A stretch of DNA of 64,000 nucleotides from Phytoseiulus persimilis (taxonomy: Eukaryota > Arthropoda > Arachnida > Mesostigmata > Phytoseiidae). Under the pieces are notes generated by a model. The model saw nothing but the letters and a program-made list of their open reading frames with translations. It did not search any database and had not been told where the DNA came from. Location: positions 40,110,745 to 40,174,744 of the forward strand of contig CM075102.1 of NCBI GenBank assembly GCA_037576195.1, written 5' to 3'. The translations under genes were made by a program, and so were the position numbers. Shown one piece after another: positions 10,084-22,900 of this stretch (position 1 is its first letter; each line of letters starts with the position of its first letter).

Positions 10084-10931
10084 TTTCAGAGTTCGTTGGA
10101 GCCGGCTAGGATCAGCTCACGGTCGCAGAAAAATATTGTTCCCGATCCAAGAATGTTATGGCCAACACAGAGTGGAATGTTTGCTCAACAAAGATATCAT
10201 AACGTCTCCTATTTCGGACAATGAGTTCAGTTGCCCTCTCGCAATGTGCCACGTTGCCGGATGTTTACACTTCGAGGAGCAACGCTGGAGATGGGAGTCA
10301 TCTGATGTAACATTCAGTATCATTCCACTTGTGCGACGAGCAACAGCCCTCGATGGAAACATCGCAAGGGATCATCGGCTTTCCCCATGGCTAGTCCGAC
10401 AAGTCTTACTCAGACTTGCCAGAAGTGTCACTCGGGTTGGCCCCTAATGAGGAGTTGAAAGTCAAATTCAGGAACGGTTTCGGAATCACCGCCATGGACC
10501 CCCAAAAGTTCGGTGGTTTCAGGCGGAGAAAAGCAGAACTCAACGGTGACCCTTAGGCACCTCCAATGACCTTAGCCGCGAAGGAGAACATAGAAAATAT
10601 TGTCTTTTTATTCGGCAAGTATCCAAATAATAGATTAATAATGGTCAGGATCCTAGAATTATCTGATGCCGGCCAAATCGGGTCCATAGAACATAGAATG
10701 GATGAAAAGTGAGACGAAAGCTGAATGACGCAGAGGACGGTGGAAGAATACCACCCGGAAGGAAAACAACACAGGACTTGTCCCAAGTGCCTAGTCACCA
10801 GAAAAGGTTTAGAGGGGGTTTTGGAGAGCACTCCTCAGAACCAGGGTCGCGGACATGAGTCCCATCCCTGATATCCGGAGGGACATCGCCTCCCGCTAGG
10901 AGGAAGAATAAAACGAAAGTATGTTGATTAC

Positions 10932-11091
10932 CCGGTCCCGGAACCAAGACTAGACCCGGATATTCCAGGTGGGACGCAGATACCCGATTCCACGGGTAAT
11001 TTGCCGGTTCAGGAACCGAGACTGGGCCCGTATATTCCAGGTAGGACACGGGTACCTGATTCCACGGGTAATTAGCCGGTTCCGGAACCGG
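10932..11091 (+). repeat. 72-bp tandem repeat, 2.2 copies
   Basis: Units start at 10932, 11004 and 11076 with CCGGTYC(C/A)GGAACC and share ATATTCCAGGT and GATTCCACGGGTAATT. Differences between the two full copies are a few substitutions, so the duplication is fairly recent. No gene is associated. Confidence 0.65.
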
Positions 11092-11884
11092 GTGTTTGCG
11101 ACCCCTGGTCGGGAGTTCGATATTCCGCTGGACGCAGAAAACAACTCTATACCCATTCACCAAACACGCAGTTTAGGAGTTAAAGTTCTCAGAGGTCCCT
11201 TGACTTGAGAAGAAACCACAGTAGAGACTCGTGTGTGTTCCGGAATGATGCTCTCCCCAGAGAGCCAGCAGGCCTCCCACGGGAGCCCCTGAGGGGAGCC
11301 AGTGGCGAGAGCCATGCGGAACACATTAGAGGTCAACAATGTCGCGAGTTTGAAGAGAATGAGGACTCAAGACCCTCCACGCGCGCTCTGGTGTCCAGCT
11401 CAAGAGCTTTGACTGCTGGGCCATCTCGCTGGGAATGTTTCTCCCTTCCTGGATGCGAACAGCACTTGGTCGAGTTGTCTCATCGGGAACAACTGTCGTA
11501 ATTGCCTCAGTGGTGGTTCTCGTTGTAACGCACCGCCCAGCATTGTTTTTTCCTCCGTTCTCATGTTCAATGAACGCGGATACGAGAATCGAGAACCGTC
11601 AGGTGCCAACAATCAGCCTTGGAGAGTTATCCTAGAAATCCGATGCAGAGTTCTCCTAATGCCTCTTCTCGCACCTTGCCACGCTTGCAACGGCTGCGAG
11701 ATAACTCGTGGCTGTCTCAAGTACATGCAGGTCTCTCCAGGACCCGGATTCTATATCTCTCCGGATGCATGTATATAAGGTTGAGTAGGCGGAATCTCAC
11801 ATTAATCCGCGACTTCTATTATTTTCGAATATATTCGAACGCAACAGGTGTGAACTAAGCAATCTCGATCTACTGGAGTTTCGC

Positions 11885-13911
11885 AAAGGGTCTCGGCACT
11901 TCCTCGGCACTTTTGGCCTTGGGTCGGGCATTCGAATGAGATATATTGTGGCGGATACCCCATGCCAAGAGAGCACGTTCTGTCCAGTCAGCGGGCTCCT
12001 AGCTGCCTTGGTTTTTTTCATAGCATCAAACATCTCTTGGACCGATGAAAACCGAGCGAGATTCGGAAACTTAAAATGCTCATATCTCCGTTATCTTAAA
12101 AAGTTCAGAGCTCATGAAATGGGTTTTGGAAAGCTCGTGAATCCAGCTTTCCGATGCTCCCTTCAGAGTTTCCCAACGATCAATTCGATTACCTTCAAAA
12201 TGACCATCTTCAAAGTGAATGTTTCTGACCCACTTCCTGGAGGTTGACCACTTTCTAGCTTGTGTCATATTATGCCCCCCTTCAGTGCGAGCACAATGCG
12301 ATAAACAGATCGAAATATTTGGGGGACCAAGGTTAAAAGACTAAAAAACTGTCGTTGGTCACTCTGAATTATTCAAATTTCAGGCTTAAACTCCAGAATA
12401 TTTGATGGTGGAAGGCCCCGAGCCAGTGAAAATCATATTCTGAGCCGTGGAACACGCGGAATCAGCCGCCCAGCCACCACAAAGTCTGGTCAGATCGATC
12501 CCGGAATCACCCGCCCAGACCCTTAAAAGTATGATCAGACTGGCCCCGGAATCACCCCTCCAGCTTTTAAAAAGTATGGTCAGATTGTTCCCGGAACCAC
12601 ACCTCTAGACTTGGAAAGTGATGGTCAGATCGGTCCCGGAATAACCCCTCCAGGTTTTAAGAAGTATGATCGGATTGGTCCCGGAATCACCCCTCCAGGT
12701 TATGAAGAGCATGGTCAGATAGGTCCCGGAATCACCCCTCCAGATTTTGAGAAGTATGGTCGGATTGGTCCCGGAATCCCCCTCCAAGTTTCAAAAAGTA
12801 TGGTCAGATTGGTCCCGGACGATGATGCCCGGATTTCATGATGCTCTATTTTCATGCGCGCATGTGGCGTGGAGTGCAGCATTCGAAGATACTGGTGTGA
12901 CTGTCCTAATGGGGCACGGACAGTGGGCTGCTGTTTGCATGTGGCCGCGTGCATCTTCTACCTGTCTTTTGCCAGGCATGAGCCATGAATTCGGCTGCCG
13001 GCACCAGAGCTAGCTGACCTCTTCATGCCATCTGGAGACGATACAGAGTCAGAAGACGATGGAACCAACACTTGAGGAGCGAGAATAAACGAAACCGCTC
13101 GAGACCACCGAACGTGTTCTCTTTTTTTGCTCGAGGTCGATTTCTCCGAGAGTGTCTCGGCTCATAACATGATTCTTTCTTGCTTTGGGCCTGACACGGT
13201 CAGATCATTTTGGAGTTTGTACAAGATTGACCAATCTGACCATACTTTTTAAAAGCTGGAGGGGTGATTCCGGGGCCAGTCTGATCATACTTTTGGGGGT
13301 CTGGGCGGGTGATTCCGGGATCGATCTGACCAAACTTTCGGGTGTCTGGGCGGCTGATTCCGTGTGTACCACGGCTCAGAATATGATTTTCCCTGGCTCG
13401 GGGCCTTCCACCATCAAATATTCTGGAGTTTAAGCATGAAATGCGATGAATTCAGGGTGACCAACGACAGTTCTTTAGTTTTTTAACCTTGCTCCCTCGA
13501 ATATTTTTTCGATCTGTTTATCGCATTGTGCTCGCACTGAAGGGGGCATAATATGATACAAACTAGTGAGTGGTCAACCTCCAGGAAGTCGGTTAGAAAC
13601 ATTCACTTTATAGATGGTAATTTTGAAGGTATTCGAATTGATCGTTGAAGAACTCTGAAGGAAGCTCCGGAAAGCCGGATTCACGAGCTTTCCAAAACCC
13701 ACTTTATGAGCTCTGAACTCCTTCAGATACGGAGGTATGAGCATTTCAAGTTTCCGAATCTCGCTCGGTTTTCATCGGTCCAGAAGATGTTTCATGCTAT
13801 AAAAAAAAAACCAAGACAGCTAGGAGCCCGCCGACTGGACAGAAAGTGGTATCCGCCACAATATATCTCATTCGAATCCCCGACCCAAGGCCAAAAGTGC
13901 CGAGACCCTTT
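11885..13911. mobile_element. Foldback-like element with ~675-bp inverted arms
   Basis: The left arm (about 11885-12560) and right arm (about 13238-13911) are inverted copies over their full length. Matching landmarks are AAAGGGTCTCGGCAC at the left tip with its complement at the right tip, the block around 12000-12070 with its complement near 13740-13800, and the block around 12290-12430 with 13375-13550. The arms differ by substitutions and small indels, including an 11-bp duplication near 11900. The inner part of the left arm runs into a ~45-bp minisatellite (12487-12823); the right arm keeps only about three units. The central unique part (12830-13237) has no convincing ORF. Long inverted repeats with internal tandem repeats are the hallmark of Foldback/Galileo-type elements. 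No target duplication or transposase is visible. Confidence 0.7.
12487..12823 (+). repeat. Minisatellite of ~45-bp units inside the foldback element
   Basis: Seven to eight tandem units, each with CCGGAATCACCCCTCCAG, an AT/purine stretch and AAGTATGGTCAGATTGGTC. Units differ by a few bases and one is 1-2 bp short. Complementary units in the right arm (13238-13375) let this block fold back. Confidence 0.75.
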
Positions 13912-15122
13912 CATATACACCGAGCAAAGCCTCCCGCAGCTCGCGATCTGCCGTACGGATCCGCTCTGATTCGTACGCTTCGATCGGTCTGATATCGGGC
14001 GCCGAGAACCAACCACCAATGGCTCGATGGCGATCGGCCCTGTTGGTGACTGTTCTCCAGAGCTTTGAAAGTTCATCTCGAAAAACGGCGTCCACGATTC
14101 TGCTATCCGGGACTATCTTTCTCCTTTCGAGATGACCTAGGAAGCAATGTAGTGAATCGAAGATTTTTCGAATGATAAACCTCCACTGCGGTTCTCTTCG
14201 TCATGACCGATCCCGAAGGCTTTCATGACCGGCGTTTTCGAATCCGCGCGCCATTTACGACGACTTTTTGCGCTCCACGGCGCTCCACACTTCGGCGCAG
14301 CAACGCCGCCATCGGATGGGAGCAGGGCGTGTTGTAAACACGAACACCATCACAATCCAGCAGCAGCGGCTCCGTCCTGTTGTGGAGAGAAATACAGAGA
14401 GAAGGGAACTGTAGGAGTCGTCGATCCGCGGTGGTTGCCGTCGTCGTGCCTGTCCGCTTGTCTATGTGCCTAGCATAGTGCCTAGTCGCCGAGCATTATC
14501 GAGACCCCCCTCTCTCTCTCTCTCTGGGTGTGACATTGGAGTTGGAAAGCGAGCATTCCGCGTAAAAGTGGACACATATTCGTGTTTCCTCATCTGAATC
14601 TTCTTCGTCTATTGTCTGTGATTCCCACATTCCACGACAGAAAGGTGAGTTCAGATCCGCGGCTCCCCAAACTTCGAAAACCTGTTCTGACAGGGGTCGC
14701 ATCTGATCCGAACCCGCTCCTCCGACGCTGCAACTGACGTAGTGCCAGGGTGGTATGAGCGATGGAATGGTCGCTCTGGCTTGTAATTTTTAGGGAATTC
14801 AGACCATCCTCTGACTGGTCATAGCTGCTGATACGCGGTTGACATTCCGCTGCGGTAGCGCGCTGGCTCTCCGCGAGGAGCAGGTGTCCCATACCGGATA
14901 AACAGACCGCGGTTGACGGCACACTCCTGGAGAAGAGAATGATATTCTAGCCCGCGAGGAACACTCGCCAACGGGTAATGTTCAATGGGTCGCTCATTCA
15001 GCATTTCGAAGTCGCTGCAAGGTTCACTCAGCCTTGGTGAAAGCTTTTGTGCTGCCAGAAACGCTCTATGGGTATTGCGGAGCGCTCGGCCGATGTCGAA
15101 ATTCAGCGTCGTCGGCGAATTT
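13912..15122 (-). pseudogene. Broken or multi-exon coding-like segments, unknown family
   Basis: Four minus-strand pieces have protein-like composition: 15122-14819 (contains EHYPLASVPRGLEYHSLLQE, ends TGA), about 14840-14700, 14702-14520 (contains QTIDEEDSDEETRICVHF) and 14198-13912 (contains EPQWRF and DELSKLWRTVTN). The first piece has a good acceptor (TTTTTCTCTTCTGAGCGCAG). Upstream, at 15378, is a consensus donor CTAG|GTAAGT. Pieces one to three overlap in different frames, so frameshifts rather than introns separate them. The last piece stops being open where the foldback element begins at 13911, so that element may have inserted into it. The family is not recognised. One motif is shared with the segment at 44.3 kb. 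Confidence 0.35.
14511..14525. repeat. CT microsatellite
   Basis: Short (TC)7-8 run next to a C tract, in a gap between coding-like pieces. Confidence 0.7.
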
Positions 15123-15378
15123 CTGCGCTCAGAAGAGAAAAATCATCGAATATTTCTTCCTCTGATCCACCCGGCTCCAGATTCCACGCTGCTCGAGCTG
15201 TATCTCCTCATGTGGTACCAGGGTCAAGTAACGTCGACCACGATTTGACTCTATTATTTACGTGTCGCTGATCTGAAGCTCGTAGAATGACACAGCGGTT
15301 GTGTTCCGGGTGGACCACGCCTGTTCGGTGATTCGATATCGTAGTCTCGGCAAACTCTAGCCAGGGAAAAGACTTACC

Positions 15379-18300
15379 TAGAGAGAAGTTGTCATGAGTT
15401 TATGTTGTAGCAAGGCTGATAGAGGCGCTGGCGTGACGTGTTGTATTCAGTTGTTCTATGGTTCCCGCTGAGCATCGATTGCCCTGGAACAGCTATTTAC
15501 AGAAAAAATAGCTATTTCAGAAAAACTTTTCGCTTTTCGACTGCTCTCCGAACGCATAGATATGCTACGGCAAATCGGGTAGCTGGTCAAGACTTCAAGA
15601 CATGGAAGAATGGAAAATCAGAGATAATGGAACGTTATCGGATTGGTTCATGTGCCCAACGACGTGGAGGTTGAGCGGAGTGATTGAGCTACCTCTCCGG
15701 CTCGTTGATACAAGCCATAACTCAGACTTGCGGAGCAGACCTACCTGTGTACATTGCGAATGTGCGTGATTGGCTGCTACTTGTCAGTTCCATGGTTCCC
15801 GTAGCGGACATCTCGCTCTGTCAGCATATACCCATCCCTGCAGCTGTCACTCAGACAAGTGCTGAGCCCTCGCGACAATTTACATACACTGCTTTTCAAT
15901 CCGTTCCGGTGTCTTTTTAAGGAATTGTCAATGACCATCGACCCTCGAGCACTAGGTCAGCAACTTCGAAGTCGAGGTCTCATTTGCGGCGGCCGCGGCT
16001 CGCCGTGAGCAGCGCAGAGAGCTCTCGACGCCGTTGGTCCCTGAAGTCCTCGGATATGGCATTCGTCTTTTTGAGCGCGCGTCGTTGGCTAAGGCGGCGA
16101 GTTTGAAAAATTCGGCAGCCAGTTGCCATTATCTCCGAAGGCTGTTTGTTCCATGATCGTGCGAGACGGTCAGATGTTTCCACAGACTCCACTCGCCCAC
16201 GTATTTGCGCGTACAGTCGTCTCCCGGGAATTTTCTGGCTCCTCGAATCGCTAGAATGCTGCCGACTGCGATCGAATGATATTTTCTTCCCGTTTGTGAA
16301 CGTTTTCGCCGAAACTGCGCATGCGGAGTCTCATCCTACTTCTAGCTTTCACTACTTCTCGTGAGCGATATGCATGGTAGGACGCCCGGACTTCGCAGTT
16401 TGGTAGTACTTTACTTTTGGGTATCCGATGGGGGATCCGGATCGAGACAATTTTAAATGGACATCTCGATCCACCGGGAGGAGGGATCTGCGCGCAGGCT
16501 CCAGGTCGGCTGTCTCTCAAATCGTCAGGAAGACCGCCGACTCGGAACGAGATATCACGCCGACGCTCCTTTCTTATTTTCCTCGAGTCGCTTCACGACT
16601 TCAGACTGAATCCTCCAAGCTTCATTTTATTAGTTGCGGAAGCGGAACTAGCGACGTCTCGGAATAACGCATCGCTCAGCAGGTCGTTTATGGCCGCGGT
16701 TCTCAAGCTTTTTCAGTGTGCGGATAGCTGCTCCATTGGAAACTTTCGCCGCGAACACCCCAAGTTGGGAACCGGGCTCGGAAAGCGGACCCATTCTCTA
16801 GTTTTCCACTGAGTCAGGTCAGTGAGCAGAGCTTTCCCGCGAGAATCGCGGCCGGAGACCAATGGAAAGAAGATCTCTAGTTTCGAACTCAATGGAAAAT
16901 CGTTCATGAGAGCGACTGGAGTTTATTCCCTGGCCAGTTAGATTCCTCTTCCTTCTTCTGGTCTCTCAGCTCGCCGTCTCCCAATATCAACCGTTACTGA
17001 TGGTTGGACCATATGATCTGGGATAGGTGTGAATGGAGGAAGAATGAAAGTAGGCCAGGCTAGCCCTCCGCGGCGAACTCAGATGGTCGGAGAAACCGAC
17101 ATTGAGGTTGTTGAACTCGCCCTAATATGAAGGTGCGCAGAATTGTCTCAGCTGCTCCGAACGACATACCCAGCTGACTCGTCTGCAGGGATTCCATCCC
17201 AGAAGAATGAGAATTCTATCGCTATGACGGCCATGCGTGATACGGTAGAATCCTCATCTCGATGGTGGTCAGACCACTTCTCGGTTGAGACACGAGGAAA
17301 AGCTTCAAATTACGAGCCTGAAATCATGGAAGCGAGGAATATGGAAAGACTCCGGTCGAGCCAACCGGACTGTGATATCCCGCATTGTTAGCCATGGATT
17401 TGTCTCCAGGATCTGTGTAACGCCCGGCTCCCACGAATCAACGCCGTTTTGCTGGTGCATGTGGTGCTCGGGACAGCCTGGCACGTGAGGAGACTCATTT
17501 TCGTGAGGTCCAGGACACCTGTGAAACTTACAGGAGCATCACCGCCTTCTCATGTTCACCCTCGCTCCCTCACCTTCTTAAGGGCCCAGCCCAAGTTGAG
17601 GGGATTGATTGAGAATTTGATTTTCTAGATTTTTGCTGAAAAGTGGGTGTTGTGATCGTCATGAATTACATGCGGGAAGACTGACCTCGTGAACTCCTCA
17701 GTTGCTGCGAACTTCTTTCTTCTGCATGCAAGGACCCTTGGAGACCCCTCACGAGTAGACATTTGTTCTGTCTTGGGAGGGATGGTGCTCCATCGTGTGC
17801 GCATCGCATACCCCGTGAAAAAGGATTTCGAAGCATTCCGTTGTGGCGGCTGAAAGCCAATCCATTCCGGAGATGTATTCGAATGAGGGAGTCCTCAAGG
17901 AAGCATCAGGTGAATACGAAGATTACAGTCTCGTTTCCGACAAGTCGCATCCTGAGAGGCGGCATTCCTCCCAAGCTCTGGAGATTAGTTCGTGGTCAGA
18001 TCAATATTTCATCGTGCTTCATGCACTGGGATCATTCATCTTCCTCAAGTTCCAGCGCTCCCGATTCCGTGATGGGGGTCATGGTTTCCCGCCCCACGTT
18101 TCTCGCCAACGATGAGACCTCGATCGAAACGCCAGACGACTTCTTGATTCAGGGCTCCGTGATCTCCCAATTCCAGCTGAGATGAGCCATGCACCGATCG
18201 CCCGTTCTCGCTGGAATTCCGCAGCGATACTGCGGTTTCCCAGGGTGTACCGAAGGGGTCCTTGTTTCTAATGAAGCTCGTTCCATTGAACGCTTCATGG

Positions 18301-21300
18301 GCCGTTCCCTCCGTCTCAAATCGCGCAGTGGTCTCCCGCTTGAATGGGCTCGCTTGTCTCGAGAGGGCCTTTGTGCGCGCATTTACACTGAGCGGCGTTT
18401 CGAGCAACGGAAACATGTAGTATCAAACCACAATACATCGTATTGTTCATAAAAGAAGCTCAAGTTGGTCGCCATTCAAGACTTCGCCGCACTTGACGCA
18501 GACAGCATTAAAATAAGCTCAGCACGGGGTCTTTCAGTGCGGGAGGTCAGATGATCTTCCGCGTCGACCGATGCCCAACTCGGGCACGTCTGTCACAGTT
18601 GGATAGAAGTTCGCCATATACCGGCTCGGCATTAGAACTGGGTTGGGTCGCTCTGTCGAGATAGCACGAAGTTACCGGCCGTGCTGCAACTCGGTAAAAG
18701 AATCGGAGGGCCCGCGTCGGTGTGAGCCAGCATTCGAACGTCTAGGTTAATGCACTGTGCTGCTCTTACCACCCATACAGCGAGATGACATAATGCCCTC
18801 CGCGAACGACAGGTTCGCACCCAGCGCTCGAAGTGCGCCGTTCGGCGGCGAGATTTCCTTAATTCGGATCCAGAACAGTTCGACCCGTCGGTTCAGATTC
18901 TCATTTCATCTCCGTCCCAGTTTTGGGTGTCCGGGCTCCTTGGAACCTGCCTGTAGGAAATCGTGGAGAGCGCCTACGAGAACCCTGCTGAGAATGGATC
19001 CTAGTCAATCAGGAGTTGGGAAAATTAACCATTATGGAATCCTCTCCACCCGCCCAGAAACGTGATTGATGGATGTTCCAATCAGCTGCTTGAAAAGGAA
19101 TGGTTGGAATTCTCCGACGACCTTTCTACGGCGGTGTTGTTGTGTTTCTGGAAGTTTGCCGACGTCTAAGGGCTCAAAGCAGTACACCGAGGGCCACACG
19201 GGTACGCGACAGCTCACCGAGTGAAGAGCTGTGACGTCAACACTCTTGGAAGACACTGTTTCGAGAGTCTGCTTCAATCACTCTCATCCCCAAAATCGTT
19301 CCACTGCATGCTCAGCATCGAGTCTGCTCTCTCTATCACTGGGTCTCCAGCTCACTCGCTCGGTTTCGTACTTTCTCCATCATTAGCTCGAAGTAATGGC
19401 CTTGAGTGCGACATTGAAGATTTCCGGGAGGGCCGACGTCTCGTCAGCTGTAGACTCCTTGCGAGATCGCATTCTAATTGAGAAGTGCAGTGATCATCCA
19501 AAGCACTCGTATTCTTAGCGATTATCCTCATGGGCTCATGTTCCGGGCCAGATCTAGGTAGAGGTCAGGTCGGGTCATGATCCAGCAGTTGGTTAGGATC
19601 TGCAGCGGCCAAGGTCGAATTTTAGTCGAGAAACAGAGACACCGATGTCTTTGCTGATCAACGAAGGAGTTCCGTTGTGCAGATCTTGCGTAATGCTTGG
19701 CATCTCACTCGAGGTCTGTCGCCCGGCTGATGTGACCTTAATCTCGGCCTGTGCGATGAACTCTACGAGTTGTGTATTCTTTGGTTTTCTGAACCAACGC
19801 GATGATTTAACTATTTAGCAATTATTCAACACTCAGCAACGTGAGACAGATGAGCAGGAATGACCTGGATTCGACAACGGCGGCAGCCCGCGTCCATTGT
19901 CATTCTCTGTTGTAGCAGAGGGGAATTGAAGTCGTGGTCTAGTTCTGGCGTGGAATGCTCGTTCCAGGATGCCTGAAATTCGAACGGGCAATCGTGAGTC
20001 CGTTTGTGTTGCCTTCGTGGCGACTTTCCGTCATGGTGATGAATCGCGTCTGAATGACAAGCCTTTGGCACTGACCCACTGTTTCCTCAATGGAAACCTA
20101 CCCCCATGATGAAAGAAATAGCGAGCATGAATCGGGAAGAAGAGAAACAAAAACAGGGTGTTTTTGAACCGGTGACGCCTTCTGTCTGTGAGAAACATTT
20201 TGAGGCTTGCCTATCAGGAGTTTCGGTGAGCAGTACCGAGTAAACAAGAGTGGCCACGATGAAAAAAGGTTCCATCATTTGGGTCAGCCTCTCACTGGTT
20301 AGGATGATCGACCCATTTGGGGGACGGCTGACCCGGAACCGGCCAACCAGGCAATTCATGGTCTCCCGCCGGATGGAGCTTCCAAATTCGAGGTCGCGAT
20401 TATTTCGAATAGAGTACTCGCGCGTGATTAAGGATGAGTGGATGCTTCGATAGCTCGATTATGCCGTAGGAAGCCGCCCGTGAAGGTTTCCTTAGCCGGA
20501 CGTAGAAGGCCTTTCGATTTTTTGAGACAGACGACATCGATTTCGAAGTTGAAAGTGTCCGAGAAAACACGTTGAATGTTCTCAGTCTGTTTGGGTCTGC
20601 TCGGCTGGCAAGCTGGTTGGTTGGTCGCAGGAATCGAGTGAGCTGCATTCTCGCTTCAATCTTCCCTTAGGTGCCGGCGAAAGGGCTCTCAACCGCCTCT
20701 CCCGGGGCCTCTGAGCCTGAGACATGAGTTTGTTTGGTTCCGAAGAGCATCGGTGTCGATCTGAGTTAGACTAGTGCTGCTGGTGGACGAACCGTATTGT
20801 GTTTTGGTCTGAGACGATACCTTCCCGGCGGTGAATCAGTCGGGCTTCCATTTTCCCCGGTTCTGGATCGGTTCCCCGTGATCTGATCTTGGATAGAGCT
20901 GTTTGTGTTCGTGGAATAACCCCATATCTGTGCCCTCGGAGGAGAGCCCGACGAGCTTCAGAGTTCCCCAGTGAAAGAACTCCGAGGAGTTTCAAAATGA
21001 GTGTTCTCAGCGTGAAAACCACGACCCATAAGAGGACGACGAAGGTAACCACAAGGGTATCTACCTCGTCTTCTGATGCGTCCCGCGATGGTAGAAGAAA
21101 AAGTTCATTCATACAGCTGTCGGAGAGACCGGCGTAAGTATCCTGATACGGACAGACTGGAATGGGTGTGGCTGTGGAACGCCCAAGAGGGAATATTTTC
21201 TCGACACTCGTGCGAGCGAGCAAGGTCCCTTCGAGGAATGGATTGGCGCGATTAGCGTGAGAAAAAAATTCCGCTCTCCGTTCCGGTGTCTGATCTCGGT

Positions 21301-22552
21301 TGTGTGTCTAACCTGCGGGCATGGTTATCCTCTTGTTCCGCCTGCAATCACGAATGCGACTGCTCTTGTAATGTAGAAGGGTGAAATGAGCGAGAAAGCG
21401 GTTGCGACGGAGAATTCGGCAGAGGTAGAAATGAAGCCGAGGCAGGCTTGCTCGAAGGTGTTGCCAGCCGAATTCGAATAGAGCTTCACGATGAACGAAG
21501 GCGGAGCGGTCAGCCGCGAGCAGTCGGTCAGATTGTTTCCACCTTGTGGAGAAATCTGCTCGGGCCGCGTCACAACCGGCGGCTCGACCGTGTTTCCTTT
21601 TCGCGTGTCCACGAATTTCCAGCTCCGAGAATGTTGTTCCCCCGAAGAGTTCGTTCGAGCCCCTCTTCGGGTCATTCGACGAATCTGATGTCCCGGGGAG
21701 AGAATATTTCGGTTGCTCCGTGAAATAGGTTCTCAGAGAATCTGAATCCCGGGTCTGTCAAACGTCACCAGGAGCGGATCGTGATTTCACTTGTGGACCC
21801 GCCGTCATTTCGTAGAGTCTCGGAGGATGAATAATGTGGTTGGGATTGTTACTTGATTGCGCGCGCTGTATCCGTGTGCTGTCACGAGCGTTATTGCTCT
21901 ATATGACGAGCACAGTCCTGTCAAAAACACACCATCTATAAATCTGCACTCTGCGAGGTCGAAGCGTTCCGGCTTGAATGAAGGACTCCCAAAAGCAACA
22001 ACACTGTTGTGCAAGCCTGTCGAGTAAAAAGTTTTGAGACAGGCGGAGCGCTTGATGACGTCCGAGTGCTCGTTCTAATCTCAGTCATTCACCGTCGCTG
22101 GTCTGAGAACACATTCGATGCCGTATCCGGTCGAAGATGAGCCTTCGAAAATGAGCCGTCATCGGCTTTTATTCCCCGAGAAACCTTGAGTGTTTGTCGA
22201 CCCCATGGTGTGGGAAATTTGTGATTCTACAGCATTTCCGTTACCTCAAACAGAGAACCCGTCAACCGTGCGCACCGAGTTGTTCTCGGAAGATTGTGTT
22301 CATCGACTCTTTTGTAAAAGTTACCGCGGCAAAATCTAATTTCTCGCTCTAATATTGTTCACTTCCGCCCCTTGAAGCTCATTGAAGCCCCCAACGTTAT
22401 CGCTGAGAACCTCTTCTCCAACGATCGGCGGCCGGAGCATGCGTTATGTTTATGTTTGTTCTAGGAGTTGTGTTTTGTCGTGAGCTCAATGACGTGGAGT
22501 TCTCCGATACTTGGAGCATCTTAATGATGGCAAGTTTCGTTGCAGCATCGCC
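15379..22552. other. Long stretch without a supported gene
   Basis: Many open frames of 60-140 codons run on both strands (for example 16417-16812, 17763-18185 and 20771-21223), but none shows a domain, a signal peptide or an in-phase splice chain. A stretch at 17843-18000 (+) is acidic and protein-like but changes frame near 18060. The region just before 22553 probably holds the promoter and 5' UTR of the tropomodulin gene; a TTTCGTTGCAG at 22534-22544 could be a 5' UTR splice acceptor. Confidence 0.25.
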
Positions 22553-22900
22553 ATGGCCGAAGCGATGAAGAACGATATGATCCGAAAATACAGCGAGATG
22601 GATATAGATGAGCTGCTCTCGCAGCTCAATGAGAACGAGTTGGAACAGCTCGTAGGAATGGTAAGTTATAATCAACTATTTCGACAGCGGCGTCTTCCCG
22701 GGCAGCACAGCTCCTACTCCGTGTTTCGTTCGATACTCTGGCTCCTGAAGAACTAACTGAAGTTCCTGCCAATCAAAGACCAATCTCTCTTCAGGTTGAT
22801 CCCGACGACCCTCTTATTCCTCCCAGTGAACGCTGCAAGAACCAAACTAGCAAAGCTCCCACGGGACCGTTGAATCGCAGGAAACTGCTCACTTTCTTGG
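22553..22900 (+). CDS. tmod: Tropomodulin, first two coding exons
   Basis: Tropomodulin caps the slow-growing end of actin filaments and binds tropomyosin; it acts in muscle and in the cortical skeleton. Exon 1 (22553-22660, 36 codons, ATG in GCCATGG context) encodes KYSEMDIDELLSQLNENELE, matching the conserved N-terminal tropomyosin/actin-binding helix. A GTAAGT donor follows. Exon 2 (22795-22900) encodes VDPDDPLIPPSERCKNQTSK and then APTGPLNR, the family signature (DPDN.LLP....Q..KAPTGP), and ends in phase 1 at GTGAGT. The 134-nt intron is phase 0 with a CTCTTCAG acceptor. Downstream exons (KRGK region and the leucine-rich repeats) were not found in the window, so the next intron is very long, or exons were missed, or the gene is truncated. 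Identity of these exons is sure; completeness is not. Confidence 0.88.

Noticed and set aside
12605..12841. Open frames across the 45-bp minisatellite
   Set aside because: The repeat unit is a multiple of three and lacks stops, giving artificial frames on both strands.
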